DNA of 55,226 nt, taken from NCBI RefSeq assembly GCF_001039355.2, contig NW_019775527.1:133594-188819 (forward strand), in the 5' to 3' direction. Shown one piece after another: positions 1 through 9,848 of the stretch. The notes below the pieces were generated by a model that did no database searches, had not been told where the DNA came from, and worked only from the letters and a program-made list of their open reading frames with translations. Positions within the stretch are counted from its first letter, which is position 1. Each line of letters starts with the position of its first letter. A program made the position numbers and the translations under genes. The stretch comes from Lingula anatina (taxonomy: Eukaryota > Brachiopoda > Lingulata > Lingulida > Lingulidae).

Positions 1-643
1 TTGCAAAGTTGGTATCAATTCTGTGAGAAAATGCACTAATGGCCACTAGACAATCATTCAACAATCTGTTTACAAATGTGTACTGTTTTTACCCAACTCA
101 GTTCATGCCAAAAAGCTCACCCTCCCTTAGGGAGCTATCCCCCAGGCCAATTTGCGTTTTGTGTTAAAAAATGACTGTACTTATGGCAAAATGAACCCAC
201 AATTTCTGACTTCTGATTGAGCAATAAAAAACAGTTAAAATGCACCAGAATGCAGTTTAATACATAGAGTTTTAAAAAATTTTCCACACCGTGGGAGGGG
301 GACGCCCCCTCCCCCCTCCCCCCTCGGGGGCTTCGCCCCCTCGTATCCGCTTACTGCCCCCCCTGGTATTTTGCTCAGGCTACGGCCCTGTATGCAACAC
401 TGATAACACTAACACATTTCAAGGAAAAAATATGCCCATTATCTTGAATCACAGGAGTGATTAATGTTATGAAAATACAGGTTGAGTTCGAAAATCGGCT
501 TGTTTTTCCCCTTTTCTGCGTCATCGATGCTGGTGCCATCATGAAGAGAGTAACTGCAAAATGTTTAAGAAGAACAACAGCAATGGTTGAAAGGTCACAT
601 GGGTTGTCAATAAAATAACCAAGAGAAAGGGGTATTTTAATTC
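1..643. other. Non-coding flank left of the tandem duplication
   Basis: No convincing exon is visible. The open frame on the minus strand at 375-683 has no family features and no splice context. Positions 270-388 hold a transposon fragment, listed separately. Sequence before about 644 has no counterpart in front of UNC93 copy 2, so this marks the left limit of the duplicated unit. Confidence 0.6.
270..388 (-). repeat. Transposon end fragment, CAGGGCCGTAGCC terminus
   Basis: Read on the minus strand, the sequence begins CAGGGCCGTAGCC at 388 and runs into G-rich repeats and a GGGGGC/GCCCCC hairpin near 330-345. The terminus resembles that of the complete element at 9126-9293. The other end was not found, so this is treated as a fragment. 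Confidence 0.5.
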
Positions 644-885
644 TAGTGTTAAGCTGTATAGATAAGATAACCCATATCAGCACAAGTCTTAGCGATTGCT
701 TTATTTATGGTTGAGCGCATTTGAATATTTCACTTTAGGGTGACTGTGACTTGGCATACATTTACATGTTCAGCTGCATAACCAGCTTTCTCAGTAGCTG
801 GGTAGCTTTTAACAGGTGAGTAGCAAATGGACCATTGTGTGGGGCTTTTTGCATAAACAACTTATATTGAGAGAATACAAAAAGA

Positions 886-2965
886 ATGGCGACTGACGAC
901 AAGGTACCGAAGACTTCCGGGTTACAAGTGCCTACGAATTTGGATACAGCAACCACAAAAATGCTAGCATCGGGAAATGTAGCAGACGACAGTCGCGTTC
1001 CAGAAGTTGAATATAATTTCAGCAAAGGTCGACATCTAAAGAACGTCTTGGTCTCGAGTCTGGCCTTCACGCTAGTTTTCACAGCATTCAGTGGTTTAGA
1101 ATCATTACAAAGCAGTATAAATAAAGACCAAGGTCTTGGAGTCTACGGCCTTGTGTTCATCTACTCCACCATGATCATCTCTTGTCTTTTCCTGGCACCC
1201 CCTGTCATCTCCCTCCTCGGATGTAAATGGACCATAACGGCTGCCATGGCAACATACACGACGTATACCCTAGCCAACTTTTACGCAGTGTGGGGTACCA
1301 TGGCGCCTGCCTCTGTCATATTAGGACTGGGAGGGACACTGCTCTGGTCGGCAAACTCCATGTACATCACCGAAACAGCCACACAATACGCCCAAATAAC
1401 CGGGAAGAATAAAGACGTCTTACTCCCCGGCTTCTTTGGTATTTTCTTTGGAATCGTACACACATGTAAGTACATTTAAATTATATATCTTTAACATTTC
1501 GGGAGCTATCCATTCATCTATGGGCGTATTCCCAGAGCTTTTAGATCGATCTGTCCCCGCGGGGAGTCTCACTAGATTACTGTTAGATAATCGGCTTAAA
1601 CGTCCATCCCGCCTACTACAAGCTGTTAAGGGGTAATCAACTTTCGTGCCCGCTCGGCTGACAGCTATTTAGCGTGAACCCCCAGGGAGTTAGGTCGATC
1701 TAAAGTAGATCGATCTAATCTCTGGAAATGGGGTCTATTTCAATTTCTTTCATTGCAATGCCAGAAGTTGGCGTGAAAATAAAATAATTAAGTTATCAGG
1801 CATTGAGGAAAAATGCATGTGGTAAATTATTGAAGTATTCCTTTACCGTTTAGTGTTTCACTTGATTATAAATCAACGTGGTGCGGAAAAGTCCAAGCTT
1901 GTCTTGGAAGATGTCAGAGCAGACTGTCCAATAGAAGCCATGCAGAACAGATGGTAAACGGACTAATTAGGCTGCATTCACATCGAGTTGAACCATGACT
2001 CTACAAAGCCACGACCTTAATATGGCGGACGTACATGAAAGGAAAACCGCCTAATCTTTTAATAGTCTCTCCGCCTCTCACACGCCTCTCCATGTGGCGT
2101 CCCAATGGAGCCGAGATTTAATGACAGTACCCCCGCAGGGACGACGCATAGGGAGGCATGCGAGAGGCGGAGAGACTATTAAAAGATTAGGCGGTTTCCT
2201 TTCATGTACGTCCGCCATATGTAGGTCGTGGCTTTGTAGAGCCATGGCGGGCTAACTTATCCGCCGACTAAATATGGCCGACTGAACTTCATAGCAACGC
2301 CGCTTAATCTTCTGATGCTCTCCCCGCCTCCACGCGCGCCCTTAAAAGGGTGAAATCTCAACTCCTAGGTTTAATATTGCAAGGTCCCTGCAGCGACAAA
2401 GCGTGTGGAGGTGGGGAATCCATCAGGGAATTAGTTGGCGCTGCTTTTAAGTGACTCGGTTATATTTAGTCCGCGGATCAACTTGTTCTGAATGGCCTGA
2501 TAGATGAAGGGATATCATAGGGGCATCTGTAGTATAGCATTTGACAGAATTGAAGTAGATACTTTTTTGCAATTTTGTTACCGACTAGCATCTACCCCTG
2601 TTGTCAGAGAATAGAAAAAATAAGGGCAGAAACCACCAAATAATTTTCCATTGACGGCCATACTAAGAAATGTCTGCAAAACTGCATGAACAAAATAATT
2701 TGGTGAATAATTTTCTACCCCCAATGGCACAAAAAATATACTGTTATATAAGTGCTTCTTTTTTCAATGAAAAGAGTGGTTCGTTTCAGGTAGAGTTTGG
2801 GGTAATCTTATTTCATCTTTGGTATTAAGCCAAAGGCCTCAAAACGAAACTGAAATTTCTGATGAAGTTTTTAGCAGATGTGGCGCCACCTATTGCACGG
2901 GAGACGAAAATCTTGGAAATGTTACGAATTCAGGATTGGATAAACCATCGGAAGAGAAGGTACAC

Positions 2966-2996
<31 letters not shown>

Positions 2997-5900
2997 TATA
3001 AAACAAAACAAATCCATTGAAGTTTTTTTTACACGAACCGACTTTCTGTCTAATATTGATTCACATGTGCCGACTTTTTCTCCAGTATTGAGTATTCATG
3101 TACTGACTTTTTCTTCAATATTGAGTATTCATGTACGGACTTTCTCTCCAATATTGAGTATTCATGTTCTGACTTTCTCTCTAATATTGAGTATTCATGT
3201 TCTGACTTTCACTCAGCCCCGTTCACATGTACCTACTTTCCCCCCTGCCCATTTTCAAAAGCCATCTTTTTGTTTTCATTATCTTATTCTTTTATTTCCT
3301 CGGCTTTAGCGTTTTAATGTCCTTGTTATGTGTAACTTTCTAGCAGTGGTTGTAAATTTGTTATCCAAAAATGTTTTATCATGCCTTTGAGTCTTAAATA
3401 AGTATATTATTTAATAATTAGTAGGCTCATCTTAAATAACCTTTAAAAGGAAAATTAATCAGTAATTTTCAGAAATTAAAACAAGTTCTTTAAAGATGTT
3501 GACTACAACTTCTTCATCGTATTGTTTTCATGATAATATTTTACTTCCTGAACTAACATATTTTCTGACATCATTTACATAAATGAACGGAAACGTTGGT
3601 ATATCCTCTATCTGGGCGGCAGATATTATTGGCACATTTTCCACCAGTCCCTGGTAGACGCTTGACCATATTTAGCCAGTGACATTATCTAGTGGCGGAT
3701 TTAGGGGGGGGGGGGGTCCTGACTCCGCCCCCCCCCCCCGCCCCCCAATTCGATTCTGAAAAAAATCACACTAATGGTCCCCTCTTAAAATTCGAATTTT
3801 GACTAGCATAATCATAGTTTTAAACCGCACCAAATGGCACCGTTCGCCCTCTAAAATTCCAATTTTTTTCGGGAGCCATTCAGCGGACCCGGAACCCCAC
3901 GCCAGGGCTAGAGGGTCAGCTTTGCATCCGCGGACTCCCCTTCAAATAATCCTGCATCCACCCCTGTTATCTATGAATATCTAGTGAAAAATCAATCAGT
4001 GGACCTTGTAGGGGGTATCGTTAGTACATGCATCCTGTTTTGCTTGCAAGTTTCGCTGTTAATGATACCAATTACCACTGGAACATCCTGACACTCATTA
4101 GCGCAGGATTATTGAACTGTATGGTGTCGCTTGTGCCACAGACTGGGTTCCCAAGCCTGGATAGATTTTACAGGATCGATCCATCTCCAAGGGGTTCCTC
4201 GCTAAATTGCTTTCAGCTTTAGCGGCTTGGATGCCTGGCACGCCGACTGAAGCTACTAAAGGATAATTATTTACCCCTTAGCAGCTTCAGTAGGCGTGTC
4301 GGACACCTACGCAGCTTAAGTTGATAGCAATTAAGCAAGAATCCCCTTGGAGATAGATCGATCCAAAGTTATAGTACGATAGGGACTGGGAATGGTCCCA
4401 TGGTATGGTGCGTGTTTAATCACGGGATCCCAGACTGTAACCCACGCCTTTTGCTATAAATACATTGCCAGTCGCATATACAGAGTTTAAATTCTGGATA
4501 TGAATATTAGTATTAAAATACTAGATATGGAATAATTGTTATTTTTGAGTGCAGATTAAAAATTTTTTGGGCGTTATTCATCAAAAAATACGTCATTGAG
4601 TGATAAAGATATCCAGTCTTCTACTGTGAGATACTATGGTCAAAAATATCAAATCTGGAGATAAATCTAGAAAAGATATATATTTAAAGGATTCTTCATC
4701 GCAGAAAAATATTAAAATTATTCTTTTAGTGAAGAGGAGGTATTATCGAATTAAATCATAAGCCATTTTATAAGTATTTCCTTCAATTTCTGTTTTTTTT
4801 TTTTTTTTCATTCTATTTTTGATTGCTTCCTTATTCCATTATTCTATCTTGAACGGCTCTTTTATTTTGTTGGCGAAATTATGACTTAGTTGTTTTCAGC
4901 TCCAGATATTGTGCGGCACATACCTTGCCTGTGGCTTGATGGCCGTTGGAGCGGTCGCCATTTTCCTAGATGATATACATCGCCACAAATCTGCAAAATC
5001 CCAGCCGAAGAAGAGATTCTCTAGTGCCCTTTTTGTTGCAACTTTCAAGCACATGCGGAAACCCAAGCAGTTGCTACTGATACCGATAACCGTTTACTGT
5101 TCCATGCAAATGGGGTTTTTCTCCAGCGATTTCACAAAGGTAAGCTAACCAATACAGGTTTTCGTGGCAAATTTTTTTTTGTTTGAATTTAATTATGAAC
5201 ATTGAAAATTACAAAATAAAAAACCTTTTAACCCCTGGCAGTATGTGTCTTGTATTACATGTAAACCGTGCTGTATGTTATTTAAATGTTCGGGTAAATG
5301 TCATGTCTTGGTGTGGCATTTACCTGGTGGGCCAAATGTTCCTTATTTGTGCTCACTTGCTTTGAAGCTGCTAAAAATTGTCGGTTCACTAATTTTTCAT
5401 TTGAATAGCATTATCATTATTATTATTATTTACTCAAACACCACACCAGGCATTCGTGAGCTGCACTTATGGAATCTGGAACGTGGGGTACGTCATGATG
5501 ACGTATGGTGTGACCAGCTCTCTTAACTCAATTGTGATTGGACGACTGGCGAAACGGGTGAGGCGGCCTTTTTTCTTCACAATAGGTAAGTGCGAACTGC
5601 TAACGTTAATTAACGCCCAGTCGCCGTTATTAAAAATGTCGGAATAATCTCTTGATCGTCTGCCATTCGTATTGAGTTTGAGCAATTTGATCAGGTTGCG
5701 CACATCGAACTTTTGCTAAAACCACAAATTTTAAACCATGTGATGGTTACCTATCACCAATGTCGATCTGTTTTGAAACAGATGTTTAAAATGTGTACAT
5801 CATAACACGAGCGCCTGCAATTTATTTATTTATTTATTTTGTGCCTTTTGAGAGCAAAAATACAATCATAGCTTTTATATTTCAGCAATGCTTTTGCATT

Positions 5901-6922
5901 ATGGGTTGCTTTTCACATTTCTGTTCTGGCAACCCACACCGGATGGATTGCTGATTCTTTATGTTTTGGCGGGACTATGGGGTGCCGCTGATGCCGTCTG
6001 GACAACAGAGATAAACGGTAACATGTTTTTCACTTTGGTCGTATTCAGGAGGGTTGATCCTCGGATATCCTGGTCCACATATCAAATATGGCGGACCCTA
6101 CATGAAAGCAAGGCCGCCCAATCTCTAAGTGGTCTCCCCGCCTCTACTCGGATCAAATTTTGGCCTCGAGGTTTAATTACAAGGCCCCCGCAGAGAAGGC
6201 GCGTGTGGAGGCGGGGAGACCGTTAAGGGATTAGGTGGTCTTCCTTTCATGTAGAGTCCGCCATATTTGATCCTCGTACAGGTAGATCTGACAATCATAT
6301 GTTCTGAATGCGTCCTTATGGATCCTCTGGCAGAGTAAGACTGGGTTCCCATGCCTAGATTGATCCATCTGGATCGGTCTTACTCGCTGGGGATTCTCAC
6401 TAAATTGCTATCAACTTAACCGGCTTATATGTCTGTCACACCTAGTAAAGCTATTAGGGGATAATTATCTTTACTCCCTAGCTCATTCAAGACATAAACA
6501 GGAATAAAAGGAAAGAAGTGATCTTAAATTCAACTGACTTCAGTCGATCTCCTTATGTTTAAAAAAAGAATTCATTGCCTTTTTACATGACAGACGTTTG
6601 CGCTAAAAAGCACTCTCAAGTTTATGAGTTGTTCTTTACTCTCGTTTCAGTATTATACGGAGTTCTTTTCCATGACAGTCAAGAAGCGGCCTTCTCATGT
6701 TATAGACTCTGGCATGCATTCGGATTCATTTTGGCTTATGTCTTCAGCGTCCAGTTGTGTGTGTTTATGAAATTATATATCTTGATGGGGACCCTGGCGT
6801 TGTCCATGTTGGGCTATTTGACAGTGGAATTGATGCAAAGAAAATGCCAAGAAAATACTTTGGAAACGCGCAAAACTGTTGAAGCTGCTATAGACATGCT
6901 TGGCTCTAATCTAACACTTTAG
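886..6922 (+). CDS. UNC93A: UNC93A-like membrane protein, copy 1 (six exons, 509 aa)
   Basis: Exons: 886-1465, 2790-2959, 4900-5139, 5450-5585, 5886-6017 and 6651-6922. All splice sites are GT-AG, the phases are 1,0,0,1,1, and the joined frame is open for 509 codons plus stop. It is an UNC93-type major facilitator superfamily protein, expected to be polytopic in a membrane. The substrate or partner is unknown; vertebrate family members include trafficking chaperones. Evidence is the family-typical first helix (about residues 50-75, FTAFSGLESLQSS), VWGNLISSLVL at the start of exon 2, a cytosolic basic loop (KSQPKKRFSSAL) in exon 3, a GYVMMTYG segment in exon 4, and WGAADAVWTTEIN then YGVLF across exons 5 and 6. 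Length is slightly above the roughly 450-460 aa usual for the family. The start ATG has no competing upstream in-frame ATG in conserved sequence and matches copy 2. The C-terminus reads EAAIDMLGSNLTL. Confidence 0.92.
1521..1735 (+). repeat. Foldback element, family I (copy I-1), intron 1 of UNC93 copy 1
   Basis: The two arms are inverted copies: TATTCCCAGAG...TAGATCGATCT on the left and AGATCGATCTAA..CTCTGG..ATGGGGTC on the right. The corresponding site in copy 2 (about 8283-8310) lacks the element and reads directly from CTATCCATTC into TTTCATTGCAATG. It therefore inserted after the duplication, or was lost from copy 2. Confidence 0.7.
1931..2505 (+). repeat. Compound foldback insertion, family II (II-1 beside II-2)
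   Basis: Positions 1993-2246 form a long near-palindrome. The left arm carries CTACAAAGCCACGACC, ATGGCGGACGTACATGAAAGG and CGCCTAATCTTTTAATAG; the right arm carries their complements. A second, more diverged hairpin (about 2247-2500, CCCCGCCTCCACGCG against CGTGTGGAGGTGGGG) follows and ends GTTCTGAATG. UNC93 copy 2 lacks the whole block: GACTGTCCA is followed almost directly by GGGATATCA at about 8480-8500. Confidence 0.7.
2966..2998 (+). repeat. (TTTA)n microsatellite just after the exon 2 donor
   Basis: A tetranucleotide run begins 6 nt inside intron 2. The same repeat is at the same place in copy 2 (about 9817-9851), so it predates the duplication. Confidence 0.9.
3055..3215 (+). repeat. 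33-bp minisatellite, about five units, intron 2
   Basis: Units of 33 bp follow the pattern CTGACTTTCTCTC.AATATT then GAGTATTCATGT. An 80-aa open frame here is only the repeat read as an 11-residue peptide. The copy 2 intron has about two units (9900-9965), so the array expanded or contracted after duplication. Confidence 0.85.
3690..3966 (+). mobile_element. Short CAG...CTG-type DNA transposon (MITE A), with target duplication
   Basis: The left end is TAGTGGCGGATTTAGG and the right end is the complement of CAGGGGTGGATGCAGG. It is flanked by TTATC on both sides (3685-3689 and 3967-3971). UNC93 copy 2 has the empty site (about 10396-10412, CATAATCTGTGAATATC), confirming an insertion. It has no coding capacity and contains long G and C runs. 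Confidence 0.8.
4141..4400 (+). repeat. Foldback element, family I (copy I-2), intron 2 of copy 1
   Basis: The ends are GACTGGGTTCCC and GGGAATGGTCCC. Internal arms are GGTTCCTCGCTAAATTGC and GCAATTAAGCAAGAATCCCC, each with GATCGATC outside them. UNC93 copy 2 diverges at the same point (after ATGGTGTCGCT) but holds an unrelated stretch of about 185 bp instead. Confidence 0.7.
6030..6313 (+). repeat. Foldback element, family II (II-3), intron 5 of copy 1
   Basis: The outer ends are GTATTCAGGA and GTTCTGAATGCG. The arms contain ATATGGCGGACCCTACATGAAAG and GGTCTCCCCGCCTC, with inverted partners at about 6208-6270. In UNC93 copy 2 the intron runs directly into ATTGATCCTCTGGCGG, an empty site. 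Confidence 0.7.
6338..6540 (+). repeat. Partial foldback element, family I (copy I-3), intron 5
   Basis: It starts AGACTGGGTTCCCATGCCTAG and contains the left-arm core GATTCTCACTAAATTGC, but no clear right arm is visible before 6540. It looks like half an element. Confidence 0.5.
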
Positions 6923-7198
6923 ATAGTTCAACACGGCGTTTAATCCGACTTCCTTTCTTTTTGGACATGAAGTATATGTGGTCATAGTAGAAACTTTTAT
7001 GGGTTTATTGCAAAAAAAAAAAGAATATATATCGCAGGCGTTATTTGAAAAAAAAAACAAAATACATGTATGAACACGTCCTCGTTTACTGATTTACCTC
7101 TTTCATATATTTTTGTCTCGTGGCTCCCAAAACAAACAAAATTCAGCCTTGTGGACCCAACAATGTTATATGACCTACAACAAGTTCTACCTACTGAA

Positions 7199-7204
7199 AA
7201 TAAA
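7199..7204 (+). terminator. Candidate poly(A) signal for UNC93 copy 1
   Basis: AATAAA lies 277 nt after the stop codon. Copy 2 has an equivalent at 13624-13629. Confidence 0.5.
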
Positions 7205-7236
7205 ATGACAACAGGGTAAAATATGTCGTATCAGTT

Positions 7237-7311
7237 TTAATTTTTATCTAAAAGTGCCGTGTTTTCTAACCTATCTCTCTTTTGTGCTAAGTTCACATTT
7301 GGTTGAGGATG
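7237..7311 (-). pseudogene. Duplicated tail of the SLC35G-like gene (24 codons plus stop)
   Basis: On the minus strand this reads HPQPNVNLAQKRDRL then ENTALLDKN and stop. It matches the C-terminus of the SLC35G-like gene at 13674-13747 (HPQPNVNIAQKRNRV, ENTALLDKN) with three changes. Homology stops abruptly at 7311, inside the last exon. The fragment has no upstream coding sequence, so it is a gene-tail remnant carried along by the tandem duplication. Confidence 0.85.
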
Positions 7312-7438
7312 TATTCTAATCCCACCTCAAGGCAGAGAAGAGAATTCTAATCCCACCTCAAAGCGGATATCGTAAAATCACGGAGAAATTTGACCTTTAC
7401 GGCGAGATTTGTTCCTATCTTATACGGTCCCTATTCAA
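7312..7438. other. Duplication junction with an 18-bp direct repeat
   Basis: This segment between the two units matches neither flank. ATTCTAATCCCACCTCAA occurs twice (7313-7330 and 7344-7361). The simplest reading is filler formed or modified when the tandem duplication arose, but later insertion is possible. Confidence 0.55.
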
Positions 7439-7662
7439 GTGTTTATCTGTATAGATAAAACAACCCAGATCAGCACTAGTCTTCGTTTATGTTAAAGCGC
7501 CTTTAGAATATTTCACTTTTCGGGTGTCTCTGTCTTGGCACACGTGTACATGTTCAGTTACATAACCAGCTCGCTGAATAGCTATTAATAGGCTAGTTAC
7601 AATGGATCATTGTGAGGGTCATTTTGCATAAAAACTTTTAGAAATATTGAGAGAAAAAAGGA

Positions 7663-9817
7663 ATGACGACTGTCGACGAGGGACCGAAGGCTTCAAGGTT
7701 ACAAGTCCCCACGAAGTTGGACATTGCAACCACAAAAATGCTAGCATCGGGAAATGTGGCAGACGACAGTCGGGTTCCAGAAGTTGATTATAATTTCAGC
7801 AGAGGTCGACATCTGAAGAACGTCTTCGTCTTGAGCATAACCTTCACGCTAGTTTTTACAGCATTCCATGGTTTAGAATCATTACAAAGCAGTATGAATA
7901 AAGATCAAGGTTTGGGAGTCTACGGTCTTGTGTTCATCTACTCCGCCATGATCATCTCTTGTCTTTTCCTGGCGCCTCCTATCATCTCCCTCCTAGGATG
8001 TAAATGGACCATAACGGCGGCAATGGCGTCCTACACCACCTACACCCTAGCCAACTTCTACGCAGTATGGGGTACCATGGCGCCTGCCTCTGTCATATTA
8101 GGAATGGGAGGGGCGCTGCTCTGGTCGGCAAAGTGCATGTACATCACCGAAACAGCCACACAATACGCCCAAATAACCGGAAAGAATAAAGACGTCCTGC
8201 TCCACCGCTTCTTTGGTATTTTCTTTGGAATCGTAAACTCTTGTAAGGACAGTTGCCTTTATATCTTTAATGGTTCAGGGGCTATCCATTCCTTTTTTTT
8301 TAAATAATTTCATTGCAATGTCAGAAGGTGGCGTGGAATAGGGTAAACGGCATCGAGGGGGAAATTGCACGTGGTGAATTATTGATCCACTCATTTACTG
8401 TTTGGTAGTGCACTTGGTTATAAATCCACGTGGTGCGAAAAAGTCCAAATTAGGCCTTGGAAGATGTCAGAGCAGACTGTCCACAGCTACAGGGATATCA
8501 CAGGGGTATCTGTAGTATCAGAGGCGGATCCAGAGATATTTTCTGACAGTCTTCCAAACTATCTTTGTTGATCCATCCTCCATCTTTGACCGTCTTCCGA
8601 CAGAAAAAAATCAGATACCCGTCAATGTAAACTTGAAAATCTGACCGTCTTCCCGAAGACCCAGAAGACGGCCTCAATCCGCCCCTGAGTATAGCCTTTT
8701 ATATCACAGAATTTAAGTAGATACTTTTTGTTATTTTGTTACTGACTAGCAGCGACCCCTGTGGTCAGAGAATAGATAAAATTAGGGAAGAAACCACCAA
8801 ATAATTTCCCATTGGCCATACTAAGAAATGTCTGCAAAACTGCATGAAGAAGATAAATTGGTGAATCATTTCCCATCCCCATGGACAGCAAACACACTGA
8901 CGCAAATCCCAATGGCACAAAAATATACTTTTACAGTGTTTCTAATTCATTTCTTACCGGCGGTAGTTGAATAAGTGCACCCCTCTTCTTTGTAAACAAA
9001 CCACTCACAGTAAGTGGCTTCCTCCGCCAGAGGTCCCAGACTGAACGACACCCATGCCTGGTCCTGACAAAAAAAGAATTGCAGTAGTTAACACCCCAGC
9101 CTGCCCATTGACACCATAAATTACCCAGGCCCGTAGCCAGGGGGGGTTCGGGGGGTTCGAAAGAACCCCCCTTTTTGCTGGAAAAAGGTCCACTCTGGGT
9201 AAAATTTGACCTAAGTACATGGGGATTATATGATAAAAGGTCCACTTTTCCAGGAAAAGAACCCCCCCTTTGAAATTGCTGGCTACGGGCCTGTAACCCT
9301 ATCAACATACAAGAACTGTCAGGTAAATTGGAAAAAAAATCGCTATTTTTTCTCACAGCACTATATTCAGATTTTGGATCTTTGTGATCAGTAGCACAGA
9401 GAATTATATCTATATTTGTACACAGTGCGAAAACATATTGCTTTACATTGAATGTTTTAATGTCAGCCAATATACATGTTTGTCGAGGCGAAGTAAGTTC
9501 GTTCAATAGACTAAAGAATTAAATGTAGGCCTATATGTTTTTCGGATTTCAATGTAAACACTTTGCTTCCATGTTGAAGTTGACATGTACTGTACTTTTA
9601 TTTTCTGATATTGTTATAATGAAAAATGTGGTTCGTTTCAGCCACAGTTTGGGGCAATCTTATTTCATCGTTGGTATTAAGCCAAAGGTCTCAAAACGAA
9701 ACTGAAATTCCTGATGAAGTTTTTAGCAGATGTGGTGCCACCTATTGTACAGGGGACGAAAATATTGGAAATTTTTCGAATCCAGGATTGGATAAACCAT
9801 CGGAAGAGAAGGTACAT

Positions 9818-9848
<31 letters not shown>

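Larger units (their letters stand above)
644..7311 (+). repeat. Tandem duplication unit 1 (UNC93 copy 1 plus tail of SLC35G-like gene)
   Basis: By eye this aligns with 7439-13747 across upstream DNA, all six exons, long parts of the introns, the 3' flank and the last 75 nt of the convergent SLC35G-like reading frame. Homology begins near 644 (GTGTTAAGCTGTATAG against GTGTTTATCTGTATAG at 7439). It ends after GGTTGAGGATG at 7311, which matches 13737-13747. Differences within the units are mostly small transposon insertions and repeat-number changes. Confidence 0.85.

Noticed and set aside
3067-3309. An 80-aa open frame with an 11-residue repeat
   Set aside because: It is the 33-bp minisatellite; the period is a multiple of three by chance.
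8931-9506. A 191-aa open frame on the minus strand
   Set aside because: It runs straight through the MITE at 9126-9293 in a different frame from the splice-bounded orphan exon, so it is not one protein.
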